Origin: Alkalihalobacillus deserti
Lineage (GTDB): Bacteria; Bacillota; Bacilli; Bacillales; Bacillaceae_D
Length of the DNA: 64,000 nt
NCBI RefSeq assembly: GCF_020734105.1
Contig: NZ_JAJAFR010000004.1
Coordinates: 310,001 to 374,000 of the forward strand
Reading direction: 5' to 3'
A model generated the notes under the pieces. The model saw nothing but the letters and a program-made list of their open reading frames with translations, did no database searches and was not told the DNA's origin. Numbering within the stretch: position 1 is the first letter of the stretch; every line of letters begins with the position of its first letter. Shown one piece after another: positions 1-9,918 of this stretch. Position numbers and translations under genes: made by a program.

Positions 1-111
1 GAAGATATTAACATTGCTCCAACGCCGACAGATCATATTGCACGTAATGATATCCTGATTGTGATCGGGCATAAAAACGATTTAAAGCGCTTTGAAGATG
101 AGGGTATGTAG
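1..111 (+). CDS. ktrA: KtrA potassium-uptake regulator, C-terminal end (partial)
   Basis: The window opens inside a gene whose last 36 codons are visible, ending with TAG at 109-111. The tail (DHIARNDILIVIGHKNDLKRF, followed by EDEGM) has the beta-strand and charged helix of an RCK_C (TrkA-C) domain, and the closing residues closely resemble the end of Bacillus KtrA. KtrA is the cytoplasmic nucleotide-binding ring that gates the KtrB K+ channel. The next two genes are also cation-transport genes, which fits. The N-terminal RCK domain lies outside the window, so KtrC or another RCK protein cannot be fully excluded. Confidence 0.75.
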   Translation, partial: EDINIAPTPTDHIARNDILIVIGHKNDLKRFEDEGM

Positions 112-142
112 TTAAGGTATAGTAAAGGGAGGGGAAATAAAA

Positions 143-634
143 ATGGATGTAAAAATGGCTAATTTACCCGGTATTGGGAAAAAAATGTCAATCGTTACAG
201 CGCAAAAAAGCATGATTGTTTTGGTAATCCATCATACAGGAAAGAGAGAAATGTACTTCTTTCATGATGCAGATGATGATGAAGCAGATTTCTCGATTGA
301 CTTAACTGCAGACGAAACAAGAGAACTTGGGGCACAATTGTTAGGAGCTGTTTTTCAGCCAATTTCAAGTGATCAGATGAAGATGTTTAAAAAACAAATT
401 GTTACTGAATGGATAGAAGTGAAAGAGCTGTCACCAGTCGCTGGAAAGACGATTAAAGAACTTGAAATTAGAAAACGCACAGGTGTTTCAATAGTTGGGA
501 TCTTTCGCGACGAAGAAGTGATTGCCAGTCCAGAAGCTGATCAGAAATTAAAAGTTGGTGACACGATAATGGCGATCGGGAAAAGTGAGCAAATAGAAGA
601 ATTTGAACGTCTTTGTAAGGGAGAGGCGGTGTAA
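143..634 (+). CDS. khtT: KhtT-like regulatory subunit of a cation/H+ antiporter (TrkA-C domain)
   Basis: A 163-residue soluble protein, the same size class as B. subtilis KhtT (YhaT). The N-terminal 80 residues resemble the KhtT N-domain. Residues about 90-160 form a TrkA-C/RCK_C domain (KELEIRKRTGVSIVGIFR, then LKVGDTIMAIGKSEQIEEFE), which in the family binds nucleotide ligands. The antiporter gene starts 5 nt after its stop, as in khtTU operons, so it most likely gates K+ (or other cation) efflux through that protein. A strong ribosome site (AAAGGGAGGGG) precedes the ATG. Role inferred from family and context. Confidence 0.85.
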   Translation: MDVKMANLPGIGKKMSIVTAQKSMIVLVIHHTGKREMYFFHDADDDEADFSIDLTADETRELGAQLLGAVFQPISSDQMKMFKKQIVTEWIEVKELSPVAGKTIKELEIRKRTGVSIVGIFRDEEVIASPEADQKLKVGDTIMAIGKSEQIEEFERLCKGEAV

Positions 635-639
635 ATTCG

Positions 640-1809
640 GTGGAATTTCCAGAAATGCTTGGTGCTGGATTAATTCTTTTGACTTTGTTTCTAACAGGTT
701 TTGTTGGTACGAAATTTAAAATACCTGAAGTAATCATTTATATTCTACTTGGTATTGTTTTAGGAGGTCTATTAACTGGCTCTCACTTATTGCATTTTGC
801 AGGAGAAATAGGAATTGTCTTATTATTTTTCATGCTTGGTATGGAATTTCCGATTAAACAGTTAGCAAAAGTCGCAAAAAAGGTAACGCCAGCCGGTTCG
901 CTAGATGTCATTTTAAGTTTTGGTGTGACCACAGCGATTTGCCTCTTGTTTGGATTAGATGCGATCCCGTCGGTTGTAATTGGCGGCATCGTATATGCAA
1001 CAAGTTCATCGATAACTGCCAAGTTATTAGAAAGCTCTAAACGAATGGCAAACCCTGAATCTGAGTTTATACTTGGTCTATTAATCTTTGAAGATTTAAT
1101 TGCACCAGTTTTAGTTGCAATCCTTGTCGGACTGACATCAGGTACTGACCTAACCGTGGGTTCGATGATGGTCTTGATGGGGAAAATAGTTGCCCTAACT
1201 CTTGGAGCCATTTTAATAGGTCGTTTTGTATTTAGTAAACTAAGTTCTTTCTTTGATCGCCATATGAATAAAGATATCTTTATTCTATTTTTAATTGGAC
1301 TTGCTCTTGCCTACGGTGGTCTGGCTTTATATTTAGAGTTATCTGAAGTGTTAGGGGCCTTTTTAGCAGGGATTATGATAGCTGAAGTAAGGAGAACCCA
1401 TGAGCTTGAAAGTAAAATAATTTCAGTAAGAGATTTAATGTTGCCCCTTTTCTTTCTTTATTTTGGTACGACCATTGCTTTTGATGAGGGAATACCCATG
1501 ATCGGTCTATTATTGATTGTATTTTTATGGTCAATCATAGCAAAGATTGCAATCGGTATTATCGGCGGGAAATGGTATGGTCTATCAAAACGAGTGGCGC
1601 TGCGAGCAGGTTTCTCATTAACTCAACGCGGAGAATTTTCGATCATTATTGCAAGTCTAGCTACGGGATCAATAAAGGCATTTAGTAGTGTTTTTATTTT
1701 AGCATCAGCAGTAGTAGGGATTCTTCTATTTCAACTAGCGCCTCGAATTGCCAAGAAAGTGTATGGTAAGAAAAAACCAAATGAAAAAATCAGGGTTCCA
1801 GGTACATAA
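640..1809 (+). CDS. khtU: KhtU-like monovalent cation:proton antiporter (CPA2 family)
   Basis: A 389-residue, very hydrophobic membrane protein with about twelve predicted transmembrane segments and no cytoplasmic extension. It has CPA2 hallmarks: LLFFMLGMEF near residue 65, ATSSSITAKLLE in the middle and AGFSLTQRGEFSIIIA near residue 325. It exchanges K+ or another monovalent cation for H+, important for pH and salt homeostasis. The GTG start at 640 follows GGGAGAGG inside the khtT tail. Tight coupling to khtT makes the KhtTU assignment firmer than a generic antiporter label; cation specificity cannot be read from sequence. Confidence 0.85.
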   Translation: MEFPEMLGAGLILLTLFLTGFVGTKFKIPEVIIYILLGIVLGGLLTGSHLLHFAGEIGIVLLFFMLGMEFPIKQLAKVAKKVTPAGSLDVILSFGVTTAICLLFGLDAIPSVVIGGIVYATSSSITAKLLESSKRMANPESEFILGLLIFEDLIAPVLVAILVGLTSGTDLTVGSMMVLMGKIVALTLGAILIGRFVFSKLSSFFDRHMNKDIFILFLIGLALAYGGLALYLELSEVLGAFLAGIMIAEVRRTHELESKIISVRDLMLPLFFLYFGTTIAFDEGIPMIGLLLIVFLWSIIAKIAIGIIGGKWYGLSKRVALRAGFSLTQRGEFSIIIASLATGSIKAFSSVFILASAVVGILLFQLAPRIAKKVYGKKKPNEKIRVPGT

Positions 1810-1832
1810 AGAGGAAAATCAGAAGAGATGTT

Positions 1833-1872
1833 AATCCTAGGTTAAGTAAAACTTATCCTGGGATTTCTTTAT
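1833..1872 (+). terminator. Rho-independent terminator after khtU
   Basis: Imperfect 15-bp inverted repeat (AATCCTAGGTTAAGT pairing with ACTTATCCTGGGATT around AAA), followed by a short T-rich tract. It sits 24 nt after the khtU stop. Confidence 0.6.
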
Positions 1873-2158
1873 ATGTTCGTACAATTATCATCTGGTACAC
1901 CTCTTTTATACGAGCAGAAGCTTAGTTGACTGAATGGAAAGATTTATTTGAAGCAACAGATCAAGGAAAGATAAGCCTTATTGTTTGCGGAATCGTTGAT
2001 CATTCTATTGATATGCAAAGCTTCTCGGTTTAAGGAAATGCATGGGCAAGTTTTTTACTGATGTGTCTTGTCTATGTCTATAAAAAATTGCAAATATGTT
2101 TGAAGCTTCAGTCAAATGGGTATTTTAAGAATATAGTAATGTTATAGGAGGGATACAT
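1873..2158. other. Intergenic stretch, no confident gene
   Basis: Together with the terminator this gap is about 350 bp. A 36-codon TTG-initiated frame (1926-2036) lacks a ribosome site and any similarity I recognise. The final 20 bases carry the strong AGGAGGG ribosome site of the next gene. No repeat or RNA structure stands out. Confidence 0.5.
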
Positions 2159-2455
2159 ATGATTAATGATTTTGCGATGGACCCTAGTGTTACGAGACAG
2201 TTAAAAGTGATCAGAAGTTTACAAACACGATCTGAAGATACGGTGCAGTCTCTTTATGCGCAGGCTGTACTTGAATATTCTCTCTACCATCATAATAAGA
2301 CCACTTTATATAACTTAATTGACGAGGCATTGAGTAAAAAAGATAAAGCTTTATTTGAAAAAACGCTGTTTGAATATAATCAGCTTATCGAATTACACCG
2401 TGAAGGTAAGACAGTAAGTGAGGACGGATTTGAACTGTTCTTACATTTTGAATAA
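2159..2455 (+). CDS. IDEAL-domain protein
   Basis: A 98-residue protein with an IDEAL domain in residues about 48-90. The diagnostic core reads NLIDEALSKKDKALFE, followed by conserved YNQLIEL. IDEAL domains occur in small Bacillaceae proteins and in the tails of larger regulators; their biochemical role is not settled. The N-terminal half is helical and charged with no second domain. The ATG is set by AGGAGGG seven bases upstream. It looks like a single-gene unit. Confidence 0.8.
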   Translation: MINDFAMDPSVTRQLKVIRSLQTRSEDTVQSLYAQAVLEYSLYHHNKTTLYNLIDEALSKKDKALFEKTLFEYNQLIELHREGKTVSEDGFELFLHFE

Positions 2456-2616
2456 CTTTTTTTGACATCAAAATAGTTAGAGGTAGAAGTAATGATTAAC
2501 GAACATGTATGTTCTAACTTTTTATCGGTACGAGCTTGTCTTGTATGACTCCATATGTTTTCTTTTTTGATATTAGGGAAAAGAAAAGTAACGAGAAAAA
2601 CAGTGGGGTGAAAAAA

Positions 2617-2757
2617 ATGTGGACGCTGCTAATCATTATTTTCATTTTATGGTTACTTGGTTTTAGTTTTGAAATTGCGGGTAATCTAATTCATATACTA
2701 TTGGTTATTGCTTTTGTAATACTAATCATTAGATTAATTACTGGAAGAAAAGTATAG
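2617..2757 (+). CDS. Small membrane protein of the lmo0937 (DUF5670) family
   Basis: A 46-residue protein starting MWTLLIIIFILWLLGF with two closely spaced hydrophobic segments and a basic end (RLITGRKV). This is the usual size and layout of lmo0937-family membrane proteins, which have the same WLLG and GNLIHILLVIA signatures. The frame is open upstream to 2536, but the ATG at 2617 follows a GTGGGGTGA ribosome site and gives the family's normal length. Function unknown. Confidence 0.7.
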   Translation: MWTLLIIIFILWLLGFSFEIAGNLIHILLVIAFVILIIRLITGRKV

Positions 2758-2797
2758 ACTCTTAATTAAAAATTGCTTATGTGACAGTTTCAAAACA

Positions 2798-2838
2798 GAA
2801 GGAGATGGAAACTACAGTTGGTTCCTTCTCCTTTTTTT
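2798..2838 (+). terminator. Rho-independent terminator
   Basis: AAGGAGATGGAAAC pairs with GGTTCCTTCTCCTT with mismatches, followed by seven T. It closes the small membrane-protein gene. Confidence 0.7.
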
Positions 2839-3079
2839 ATTGTCTATAAACAAGTTTATATATTATTTTACTAATGAACAAGAATACATGATGTATATGG
2901 TACCGTTTAAAAGTCTCGCTATAAAAAATTACCTTTTAAAGATGCAAAGCCTACAAAATCAATGTAAACGTTTGCAGAAATCGATTGACAATAGTTCTAA
3001 ATTTTCGTACAATTTAAACAGACTATCTAGTCGGTTGATCGATACTGACTTATTGAATGAAAGCTGGTGGAAAGTTGAA

Positions 3080-3742
3080 ATGAAGAAAAAACCAACAAAG
3101 GAACGAATAATTGAAGCTGCTTTACTGCTTTTTGAAGAGAGTGGATTTCATGCTGTAACAGTTGATCGAATTGTGAAAGAGAGTGGAACATCAAAGGGTG
3201 GATTTTACCATAATTTTAAATCAAAAGATGAACTTCTATATACAGTTCATGATTCTTTTATTACATACATCCTTGATAAAGCGGAGGATGCATATAACCG
3301 TTATTCAACTCCCGCTGAGCGCTTATATGAAACTGTAAAATCATTTGTCATGATGTTTGAAATGTATCGGCCTCATGTCACTGTTTTTTATCAAGAATCT
3401 CTTTATTTAAGTGAAGAGTATTATGGCACGATGAAAAAGAAACGAGATCGTTATAAACAAATGATGTTCCGTGTTGTTGCTGAAGGAATTGAGTGTGGAG
3501 AATTTAGAAAAGAAATCCCAGTACCTATTACATCAATGGCTATTTTTGGTATGACGAATTGGACATATAAGTGGTATAAGGAAAATGGCCGCTATTCGAT
3601 TGAAGAAATTGCAAATATTTACGCTGATTTAATTATGAGTGCGGTATTGACAAGAGAAGCCTGTATGAAGCCAGAATATAAACGTTTCTTTCTTTCAGAT
3701 AAACAAGAGTTTAAGGAGGTAACCTCGTATGGATATGATTGA
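3080..3742 (+). CDS. TetR/AcrR-family repressor of the methylmalonyl-CoA genes (predicted)
   Basis: A 220-residue regulator. Residues 1-60 contain the TetR helix-turn-helix (VTVDRIVKESGTSKGGFYHN, then FKSKDELL); the rest is a helical ligand-binding domain. The frame is open upstream to a TTG at 2840, but those 80 codons show no domain, and the ATG at 3080 places the HTH at the usual distance from the N-terminus. The stop overlaps the start of the carboxyltransferase gene by 14 nt, so the two are translationally coupled. Given its neighbours it probably senses an acyl-CoA; ligand and targets are inference. The 322 bp before it, after the preceding small gene, hold only a terminator and probable promoter sequence. 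Confidence 0.85.
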   Translation: MKKKPTKERIIEAALLLFEESGFHAVTVDRIVKESGTSKGGFYHNFKSKDELLYTVHDSFITYILDKAEDAYNRYSTPAERLYETVKSFVMMFEMYRPHVTVFYQESLYLSEEYYGTMKKKRDRYKQMMFRVVAEGIECGEFRKEIPVPITSMAIFGMTNWTYKWYKENGRYSIEEIANIYADLIMSAVLTREACMKPEYKRFFLSDKQEFKEVTSYGYD

Positions 3743-5279
3743 TCACATAAATGATATGGAGGACCGCCTGGAAAGAGTAAAACTAGGTGGTGGTGATAAA
3801 CGTATTGATGCTCAACATAACAGAGGCAAACTGACGGCCAGAGAGCGTATTAATCTATTAATAGATGAGGATACGTTTGTAGAGTTGAATCCATTTATTG
3901 AATACCGTGGTTCGGATTTCCACTCATCTGAAGCGCCTGGAGAAGGAGTAGTAACAGGTTATGGTAAAATTAACGGTAGACTTGTTTTTCTCTTTGCACA
4001 GGATTTCACTGTTTTTGGAGGCGCGTTAGGTGAAATGCATGCTTTAAAGATTGCTAAAGTGATGGATTTAGCTGCTGAAAATGGCGCTCCAATTATTGGG
4101 TTAAATGATTCGGGAGGAGCTAGAATTCAAGAAGGTGTTTTGTCCCTTGATGGCTATGGTCATATTTTTTACCGCAATTCTATTTACTCAGGGGTAATTC
4201 CGCAAATCTCTGTTATTTTAGGACCTTGTGCTGGAGGTGCTGTTTATTCACCTGCGATTACAGATTTTGTATTTATGGTCGAAAAAACGAGCCAAATGTT
4301 CATTACTGGGCCAAAAGTCATTGAGAGTGTAACTGGAGCAAAAATCAATTCCGAAGATTTAGGAGGGGCAAAAGTTCACTCGAGTTTGAGTGGTAATGCT
4401 CACTTTACCGGGAGTTCAGAAGAAGAAGTACTATCAGAAGTAAGACGTTTAATAGAATTTTTGCCGTCTAATTTTGAAGAGCGAGCACGACATAAAGAGC
4501 CAATAAACAAACGACCAGTGCTAGAGAGAGTTCAGGAATTGATGGACGTTGTTCCAGTGGATGGTACGAAAGTCTATGATGTTCGTAAAGTTATTAAATT
4601 AATTATAGATGATGAAGAATTTATGGAAGTGCAACCTTCTTTTGCGAAGAACATTGTAGTAGGCTTTGGTCGGATAGAAGGGGAAACAGTTGGAATTGTC
4701 GCAAATAACCCTAAAATGATGGCGGGTGGACTTGATATCAATTCGTCAGATAAATGCTCAAGATTCATACGTTTTTGTGACTGTTTTAATATTCCACTTA
4801 TTACATTTGAAGATGTAAGCGGTTTTATACCAGGAGTTCAACAGGAGCATGGGGGAATTATTCGACACGGTGCAAAAATCCTCTATGCTTATTCTGAGGC
4901 AACAGTTCCAAAAATTACAGTGATCCTAAGAAAAGCGTTTGGAGGGGCTTATGTAGCGCTTAACAGTAAAGCAATTGGGGCAGACTTAGTTTTTGCTTGG
5001 CCCAATTCAGAAATTGCCGTGATGGGCCCTGAAGGAGCGGCGACGATCATATTTGCCAAAGAAATTAAAGAAAGTTCAGACCCGGAGCTGATACGAAAAC
5101 GAAAGATTGAAGAATACCGACAAAAATTTGCAAACCCTTATGTAGCAGCAGCAAATGGAATGGTCGATGACGTCATCGATCCCCGTGACACCAGAAAAAG
5201 TCTTGCCCAAGGATTAGAAATGCTTCGGAACAAAAAGAAACAGCTTCCGAAAAAAAAGCACGGGAACATCCCACTCTAG
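3729..5279 (+). CDS. Acyl-CoA (propionyl-CoA) carboxylase carboxyltransferase subunit
   Basis: A 516-residue carboxyltransferase of the PccB/MmdA family. It has the N-terminal crotonase-like domain (GEGVVTGYGKING; FTVFGGALGEMH; NDSGGARIQEGV) and C-terminal domain (FEDVSGFIPGVQQEHGGII; RKAFGGAYVAL; WPNSEIAVMGPEGA). The family moves carboxyl groups between biotin and propionyl-CoA, producing or consuming methylmalonyl-CoA. The AAGGAGG ribosome site lies inside the TetR gene. No biotin carboxylase or biotin-carrier gene is in the window, so a partner must be encoded elsewhere. It could act as carboxylase or decarboxylase subunit; context with mutAB supports propionate or branched-chain catabolism. 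Confidence 0.9.
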   Translation: MDMIDHINDMEDRLERVKLGGGDKRIDAQHNRGKLTARERINLLIDEDTFVELNPFIEYRGSDFHSSEAPGEGVVTGYGKINGRLVFLFAQDFTVFGGALGEMHALKIAKVMDLAAENGAPIIGLNDSGGARIQEGVLSLDGYGHIFYRNSIYSGVIPQISVILGPCAGGAVYSPAITDFVFMVEKTSQMFITGPKVIESVTGAKINSEDLGGAKVHSSLSGNAHFTGSSEEEVLSEVRRLIEFLPSNFEERARHKEPINKRPVLERVQELMDVVPVDGTKVYDVRKVIKLIIDDEEFMEVQPSFAKNIVVGFGRIEGETVGIVANNPKMMAGGLDINSSDKCSRFIRFCDCFNIPLITFEDVSGFIPGVQQEHGGIIRHGAKILYAYSEATVPKITVILRKAFGGAYVALNSKAIGADLVFAWPNSEIAVMGPEGAATIIFAKEIKESSDPELIRKRKIEEYRQKFANPYVAAANGMVDDVIDPRDTRKSLAQGLEMLRNKKKQLPKKKHGNIPL

Positions 5280-5317
5280 AGTTGTATCAGAAAAGGTCGT
5301 TTCTAAAGCAGTGCATT

Positions 5318-5339
5318 GGTGTGAGAAGTGTCTCACACC
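5318..5339 (+). other. Perfect 8-bp hairpin between carboxyltransferase gene and mutA
   Basis: GGTGTGAG and CTCACACC flank a 6-nt loop, 39 nt after the stop codon. No T-run follows, so it is not a standard terminator; it could stabilise the 3' end of the upstream message or be a protein site. Confidence 0.5.
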
Positions 5340-5386
5340 TGCCTTCTATGCCAATGAGCACGATGAAAAGTGTCTCTTACTTAATC

Positions 5387-5412
5387 CTATACTGAGCGAT
5401 TGCTCAGTATAG
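5387..5412. promoter_or_regulatory. Perfect palindrome, candidate TetR-family operator before mutA
   Basis: CTATACTGAGC and GCTCAGTATAG are exact reverse complements separated by GATT. The 26-bp size and symmetry are typical of TetR operators, and a TetR gene lies in the same cluster. The left arm contains TATACT, a near-consensus -10 element, so bound repressor would block a promoter there. No T-run follows, arguing against a terminator. Assignment to this regulator is inference. Confidence 0.6.
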
Positions 5413-5506
5413 GTACAGTAAGTGGAGTGATTGCCTCTTTACACGTTACGTTTAAAATATGCAGGAAGGGAGTGAGCGGTGAATCCTAGAAGGTAGCCGC
5501 AGACTC

Positions 5507-7546
5507 ATGGAGAAAAAACGTGAATTAACCTCATTTAATGAATTTCCAATTCCGACATATGAACAGTGGAGAACGATTACTGAAAAAGCATTAAAAGGTC
5601 GATCATTTGATACGTTAATGACGACTTTACTTGATGATATTGTCTTAGAACCGATGTACCAACAGCAAGATATAAAGGATTGCTCAACTTTAATTAATGA
5701 TCCTGGTGTTTTTCCTTTTGTTAGAGGAAATGTACCTGGCCCTAAAGCTTGGAAGATTAGTCAAGAGCTTGAGGCGGCAACTCCGAAGCTTTTTAATGAA
5801 ACGATCAAGCATGATTTAGCAAGAGGCCAAAATGTTATTCATATGGTTTTATCTAACGAAATGAGAAATGGAAACAAACCAGTAATGAACGATAAGAGCT
5901 CCGGAATTCCCTTATTCGATTTTGATGATATTAAACAAGCTCTCGAAGGAATAGATGTTTCGTCTCAACCTATTTATATAGATGCAGGTGTCGTCAGTTT
6001 ACCTTTACTTGCCGCTTTTCAATTAGTATCAGACCAACTAGATGGGACGATTGCTTCTGATCCGATTCATCAGTTAGCTACTGAAGGAGAATTAACTTAT
6101 TCATTATCAGCTAGTTTCGATCATATGAAATCAGCTGTGGAGTGGGCTAAACAAAAACATGAAAATCTACGTACGGTTTTAGTCCAGACCCACGTCTATC
6201 ATAATGGAGGTGCTAGTGCGGCAAAGGAACTCGCTATTGCTCTTTCAACAGGTGTGATGTATGTCAGTGAGTTAATGGAGCGAGGTATCTCAGCTGATGA
6301 TGCCGGAAAAGCCATAACGTTTGCTTTTTCAATCGGTAGTGATTTCTTTAGCGAATTGGCAAAAATTCGAGCAGCTCGTCTACTTTGGGCATCTATTATG
6401 AAAGAATTTGGTGTAGAAAAAGAAGCACAGAAAATGATGATTCATGCTCGGACATCTGCTTTTACCAAGTCGAAACTGGATCCATATGTGAATTTACTTA
6501 GAGGCACAAGTGAAGCATTTGCTGCGGCAGTAGCTGGGGTTGACAGTCTGCATGTTAGTCCACTTGATGAGGCGATACAAAAATCTTCTGCCTTCTCAAG
6601 ACGAATTGCTAGAAATACGTCGCTTATCCTTCAAGAAGAAGCTTATATTGGGGTTACGGCAGATCCAGCAGGAGGCTCATGGTATGTTGAGCACTTAACT
6701 GAGCAATTAGCGAAAGAAGCTTGGAAAGCTTTTCAAGAAATTGAAAAGTCAGGTGGAATCGTGGCTGCTCTTAAGTCCGAGCTTATACAGACGTGGGTGG
6801 ATCAGACGTGGGAGAAACGAAAAGCTGAAGTCGAGAGTAGAAAGCAGACGGTTATTGGCGTTAATAGATTTGTCAATTTAGTTGAAAAGTTGCCGCCGAA
6901 GATCGAAATTGATGAAGTTGAATGGAACACGTTTGCTCGTAAACTAGAAATGAACGTTGAGATCGAAGACGTAACACGACCAGGGTCATTAGAGGAATTT
7001 CAAGCCTTAATGCTTAAAAATATTCCTTTTCATCTCATCCATAAGCTACTACAAGAAGGATCTCCTAAAAGTAGAGTCAAGAGTATCGCTCCAAGGCGAT
7101 TAGCTGAACCATTTGAAAAGCTTAGAAATAAAATGAGCAAAATAGAAGGGAAATTGGGAGAACGCCCAAGTGCATTACTCCTAGGACTCGGCACACTTGC
7201 AGAACATAAGCCTCGAGTTGATTTTTCAAGTGAGTTCTTTCAGAGTGCAGGGTTTGCTATCAAACGCTCTCTTCCAGTTAGAGATCAGGGTGGGGCAGTT
7301 GATGCAGCTAAACATTCAAATCTTGTTGTTATTTGTGGAAGTGATGACAGCTATAATAAGCAAGCGCTTTCAATTGTGCGAGCAATAATAAAGGATCACG
7401 ACTGTACGATTTTCCTTTCAGGTCGCCTGAATGAAGAGCTAAAGAAAGAATTAATAAATGCAGGTTTGTACGGTATCATTGATGCCAAATCAAACGCCTA
7501 CGATGTCTTGGATGAACTACTCGAAAAGATGGGAGGTTCATTATGA
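5507..7546 (+). CDS. mutA: Methylmalonyl-CoA mutase small (beta) subunit
   Basis: A 679-residue protein with the mutase TIM-barrel layout (residues about 50-480: [49 protein letters not shown]) and a degenerate C-terminal Rossmann-like domain lacking the cobalamin motif DxHxxG. This is the known pattern of the non-catalytic subunit that pairs with MutB to interconvert methylmalonyl-CoA and succinyl-CoA. The ATG is preceded by a modest AGAAGG. The 3' end overlaps mutB by 4 nt (ATGA), the usual coupling. Confidence 0.93.
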   Translation: MEKKRELTSFNEFPIPTYEQWRTITEKALKGRSFDTLMTTLLDDIVLEPMYQQQDIKDCSTLINDPGVFPFVRGNVPGPKAWKISQELEAATPKLFNETIKHDLARGQNVIHMVLSNEMRNGNKPVMNDKSSGIPLFDFDDIKQALEGIDVSSQPIYIDAGVVSLPLLAAFQLVSDQLDGTIASDPIHQLATEGELTYSLSASFDHMKSAVEWAKQKHENLRTVLVQTHVYHNGGASAAKELAIALSTGVMYVSELMERGISADDAGKAITFAFSIGSDFFSELAKIRAARLLWASIMKEFGVEKEAQKMMIHARTSAFTKSKLDPYVNLLRGTSEAFAAAVAGVDSLHVSPLDEAIQKSSAFSRRIARNTSLILQEEAYIGVTADPAGGSWYVEHLTEQLAKEAWKAFQEIEKSGGIVAALKSELIQTWVDQTWEKRKAEVESRKQTVIGVNRFVNLVEKLPPKIEIDEVEWNTFARKLEMNVEIEDVTRPGSLEEFQALMLKNIPFHLIHKLLQEGSPKSRVKSIAPRRLAEPFEKLRNKMSKIEGKLGERPSALLLGLGTLAEHKPRVDFSSEFFQSAGFAIKRSLPVRDQGGAVDAAKHSNLVVICGSDDSYNKQALSIVRAIIKDHDCTIFLSGRLNEELKKELINAGLYGIIDAKSNAYDVLDELLEKMGGSL

Positions 7547-9708
7547 TGAAAAGAAAGCCAAACTTTCAAACGATACCATTTCCATCTTTTTCAGAAGTGA
7601 AAGGGACGATTCGTGAGGAGTCAACAGCTTTTCAAACGATGGAAAAAATCTCGATAAAGCCTGTTTATAGAAAAGAAGATATCGAAGGGCTTGACCATCT
7701 TGATTATGTCGCTGGAATTGCCCCTTTTTTCCGCGGACCTTATCCAGCGATGTATAAAGCTAGGCCTTGGACAGTTAGGCAATATGCTGGTTTTTCAACA
7801 GCGGAAGAGAGCAATGCGTTTTACCGAAGGAATTTAGAGGCTGGTCAAAAGGGACTTTCGATTGCTTTTGATTTAGCTACACATCGAGGCTATGACTCTG
7901 ATCATCCACGTGTGGTGGGTGACGTTGGAAAAGCTGGAGTTGCAGTTGATTCGATTCTTGATATGAATATTTTATTTAATGGAATTCCACTTGATCAAAT
8001 GTCTGTGTCGATGACAATGAATGGGGCTGTTCTTCCGATCATGGCCTTTTATATTGTTGCTGCGGAGGAACAAGGAGTGCCACCGGATCAACTAACAGGA
8101 ACGATTCAAAATGATATTTTGAAAGAATACATGGTCCGAAATACGTATATTTATCCACCAGAGCCTTCAATGAAAATCATTGCTGATATTTTTGAATATA
8201 CATCTAAGTATATGCCTAAGTTTAATAGCATTAGCATTTCTGGTTATCACATGCAGGAAGCTGGAGCCACTGCGGATATTGAGCTTGCCTATACGCTTGC
8301 AGATGGGCTTGAATACGTACGAACAGGGATTAATGCCGGATTAGACATTGATCAATTCGCTCCAAGATTATCTTTCTTTTGGGCAATTGGTATGAATTAC
8401 TATATGGAAGTCGCAAAAATGAGGGCAGCCAGATTGATTTGGGCTAAATTAATGAAGCCATTTAATCCTAAAAATGATAAATCACTAGCGCTTCGAACAC
8501 ACTCTCAAACGTCAGGTTGGAGTTTAACCGAACAAGACCCTTATAATAATGTGATTCGAACGTGTATGGAAGCCATGGCAGCCGCTCTAGGCCATACACA
8601 GTCTCTCCATACAAATGCACTAGATGAAGCGATTGCGCTTCCAACCGATTTCTCAGCAAGAATAGCAAGAAATAGCCAGCTTTATTTACAAGAAGAAACA
8701 GGGATTGTTAATGTGCTTGATCCTTGGGGAGGATCTTATTATCTCGAGTCGTTGACGCAAGAGCTATTACAAAAGGCGTGGGCACATATAGAAGAAATTG
8801 AAGAATTAGGTGGAATGGCAAAGGCAATAGAAACCGGACTACCGAAGATGCGGATTGAGGAAGCAGCTGCTAGAAGACAGGCACATATCGATTCGAAGAA
8901 AGAAACGATTATCGGTGTGAATAAATACCGTTTAGATCAAGAAGAAGAACTAGACATCTTAAATATTGATAACACCGTTGTTAGAGAATCACAGCTTCGC
9001 AGGCTAGAAACTTTACGTAAGAATCGAGATGAGCAGAAAGTTCAACAAACTCTTGATGCTTTAACGAAAGCAGCAGAAACAAAAAGAGGAAACTTATTGG
9101 AACTGGCTGTAGAAGCAGCGAGAGCTCGGGCTAGCCTCGGAGAAATATCAATGGCGTACGAAAAAGTTGTGGGTCGACATAAAGCTGTTTTACGATCTAT
9201 TAGTGGTGTGTATCGTTCAGAGTTTGGAGAGAAAGAAGCGATGAAGGAGATTCGTCAATTAACCGATCAGTTTGCTGAGAATGAAGGGCGTCGTCCGCGT
9301 ATTATGATTGCGAAGATGGGTCAGGATGGGCATGACCGAGGTGCAAAAGTGATTTCAACGGCTTTTGCCGACATGGGGTTTGATGTCGATATTGGTCCTC
9401 TATTCCAAACACCAGAAGAAGCTGCTTTGCAAGCCGTAGAAAATGATGTTCATATATTAGGTATGAGCTCTTTGGCAGCTGGACATAAAACCCTTTTGCC
9501 CGAGGTTGTTGAGGAGTTAAGAAAGCTTGGGCGCGAAGATATTCTCGTCATAATTGGTGGCGTAATTCCTGCCCAAGACTATCAATTCTTAAAAGAAAAG
9601 GGAGCAGCTGCCATATTTGGTCCAGGTACAGTGATTCCAACTGCTGCCCAACAAATTGTGAAAGAATTGAACGAGCGACTAGGTTATGGTGAAGCGTTGA
9701 ACGAATAA
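7543..9708 (+). CDS. mutB: Methylmalonyl-CoA mutase large (alpha, catalytic) subunit
   Basis: A 721-residue catalytic subunit. The N-terminal barrel carries the substrate-binding signatures ([56 protein letters not shown]). The C-terminal B12 domain has D595-x-H597-x-x-G600 in [13 protein letters not shown], the base-off/His-on cobalamin motif, so adenosylcobalamin is expected. It converts (R)-methylmalonyl-CoA to succinyl-CoA for entry into the TCA cycle. Length and motifs are complete. Translation is coupled to mutA by an ATGA overlap. Confidence 0.96.
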   Translation: MMKRKPNFQTIPFPSFSEVKGTIREESTAFQTMEKISIKPVYRKEDIEGLDHLDYVAGIAPFFRGPYPAMYKARPWTVRQYAGFSTAEESNAFYRRNLEAGQKGLSIAFDLATHRGYDSDHPRVVGDVGKAGVAVDSILDMNILFNGIPLDQMSVSMTMNGAVLPIMAFYIVAAEEQGVPPDQLTGTIQNDILKEYMVRNTYIYPPEPSMKIIADIFEYTSKYMPKFNSISISGYHMQEAGATADIELAYTLADGLEYVRTGINAGLDIDQFAPRLSFFWAIGMNYYMEVAKMRAARLIWAKLMKPFNPKNDKSLALRTHSQTSGWSLTEQDPYNNVIRTCMEAMAAALGHTQSLHTNALDEAIALPTDFSARIARNSQLYLQEETGIVNVLDPWGGSYYLESLTQELLQKAWAHIEEIEELGGMAKAIETGLPKMRIEEAAARRQAHIDSKKETIIGVNKYRLDQEEELDILNIDNTVVRESQLRRLETLRKNRDEQKVQQTLDALTKAAETKRGNLLELAVEAARARASLGEISMAYEKVVGRHKAVLRSISGVYRSEFGEKEAMKEIRQLTDQFAENEGRRPRIMIAKMGQDGHDRGAKVISTAFADMGFDVDIGPLFQTPEEAALQAVENDVHILGMSSLAAGHKTLLPEVVEELRKLGREDILVIIGGVIPAQDYQFLKEKGAAAIFGPGTVIPTAAQQIVKELNERLGYGEALNE

Positions 9709-9712
9709 GTGG

Positions 9713-9745
9713 AAAGAGGAAGGGGGACGTCTGCTTCCTCTTTTT
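9713..9745 (+). terminator. Rho-independent terminator after mutB
   Basis: AAAGAGGAAG pairs with CTTCCTCTTT around an 11-nt loop and the T-run continues. It lies between mutB and meaB, so meaB needs read-through or its own promoter in the next 170 bp. Confidence 0.85.
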
Positions 9746-9918
9746 ATCATGAAAAAAGAAAGTGATTAGTAATTAATTCGCAAGACGATTTTCATTTGTT
9801 TAAATGTGTGGGAGTAGAGGCGAATTACATTTGGTCAGAACATAATTGTGTTTTAGAAGCTCGGGTGTTTAATCTCTGGCAGAAGTTATGTTCTTTTTAA
9901 AAGGGGTGTGTGTTTTGA

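Noticed and set aside
2840-3079. 80-codon N-terminal extension of the TetR regulator from a TTG
   Set aside because: No domain, no ribosome site, starts within the preceding terminator T-run; the ATG at 3080 gives the normal TetR length.
5280-5506. Cobalamin riboswitch before the B12-dependent mutase genes
   Set aside because: No B12-box-like core; the only structures are two simple hairpins, one better read as an operator.
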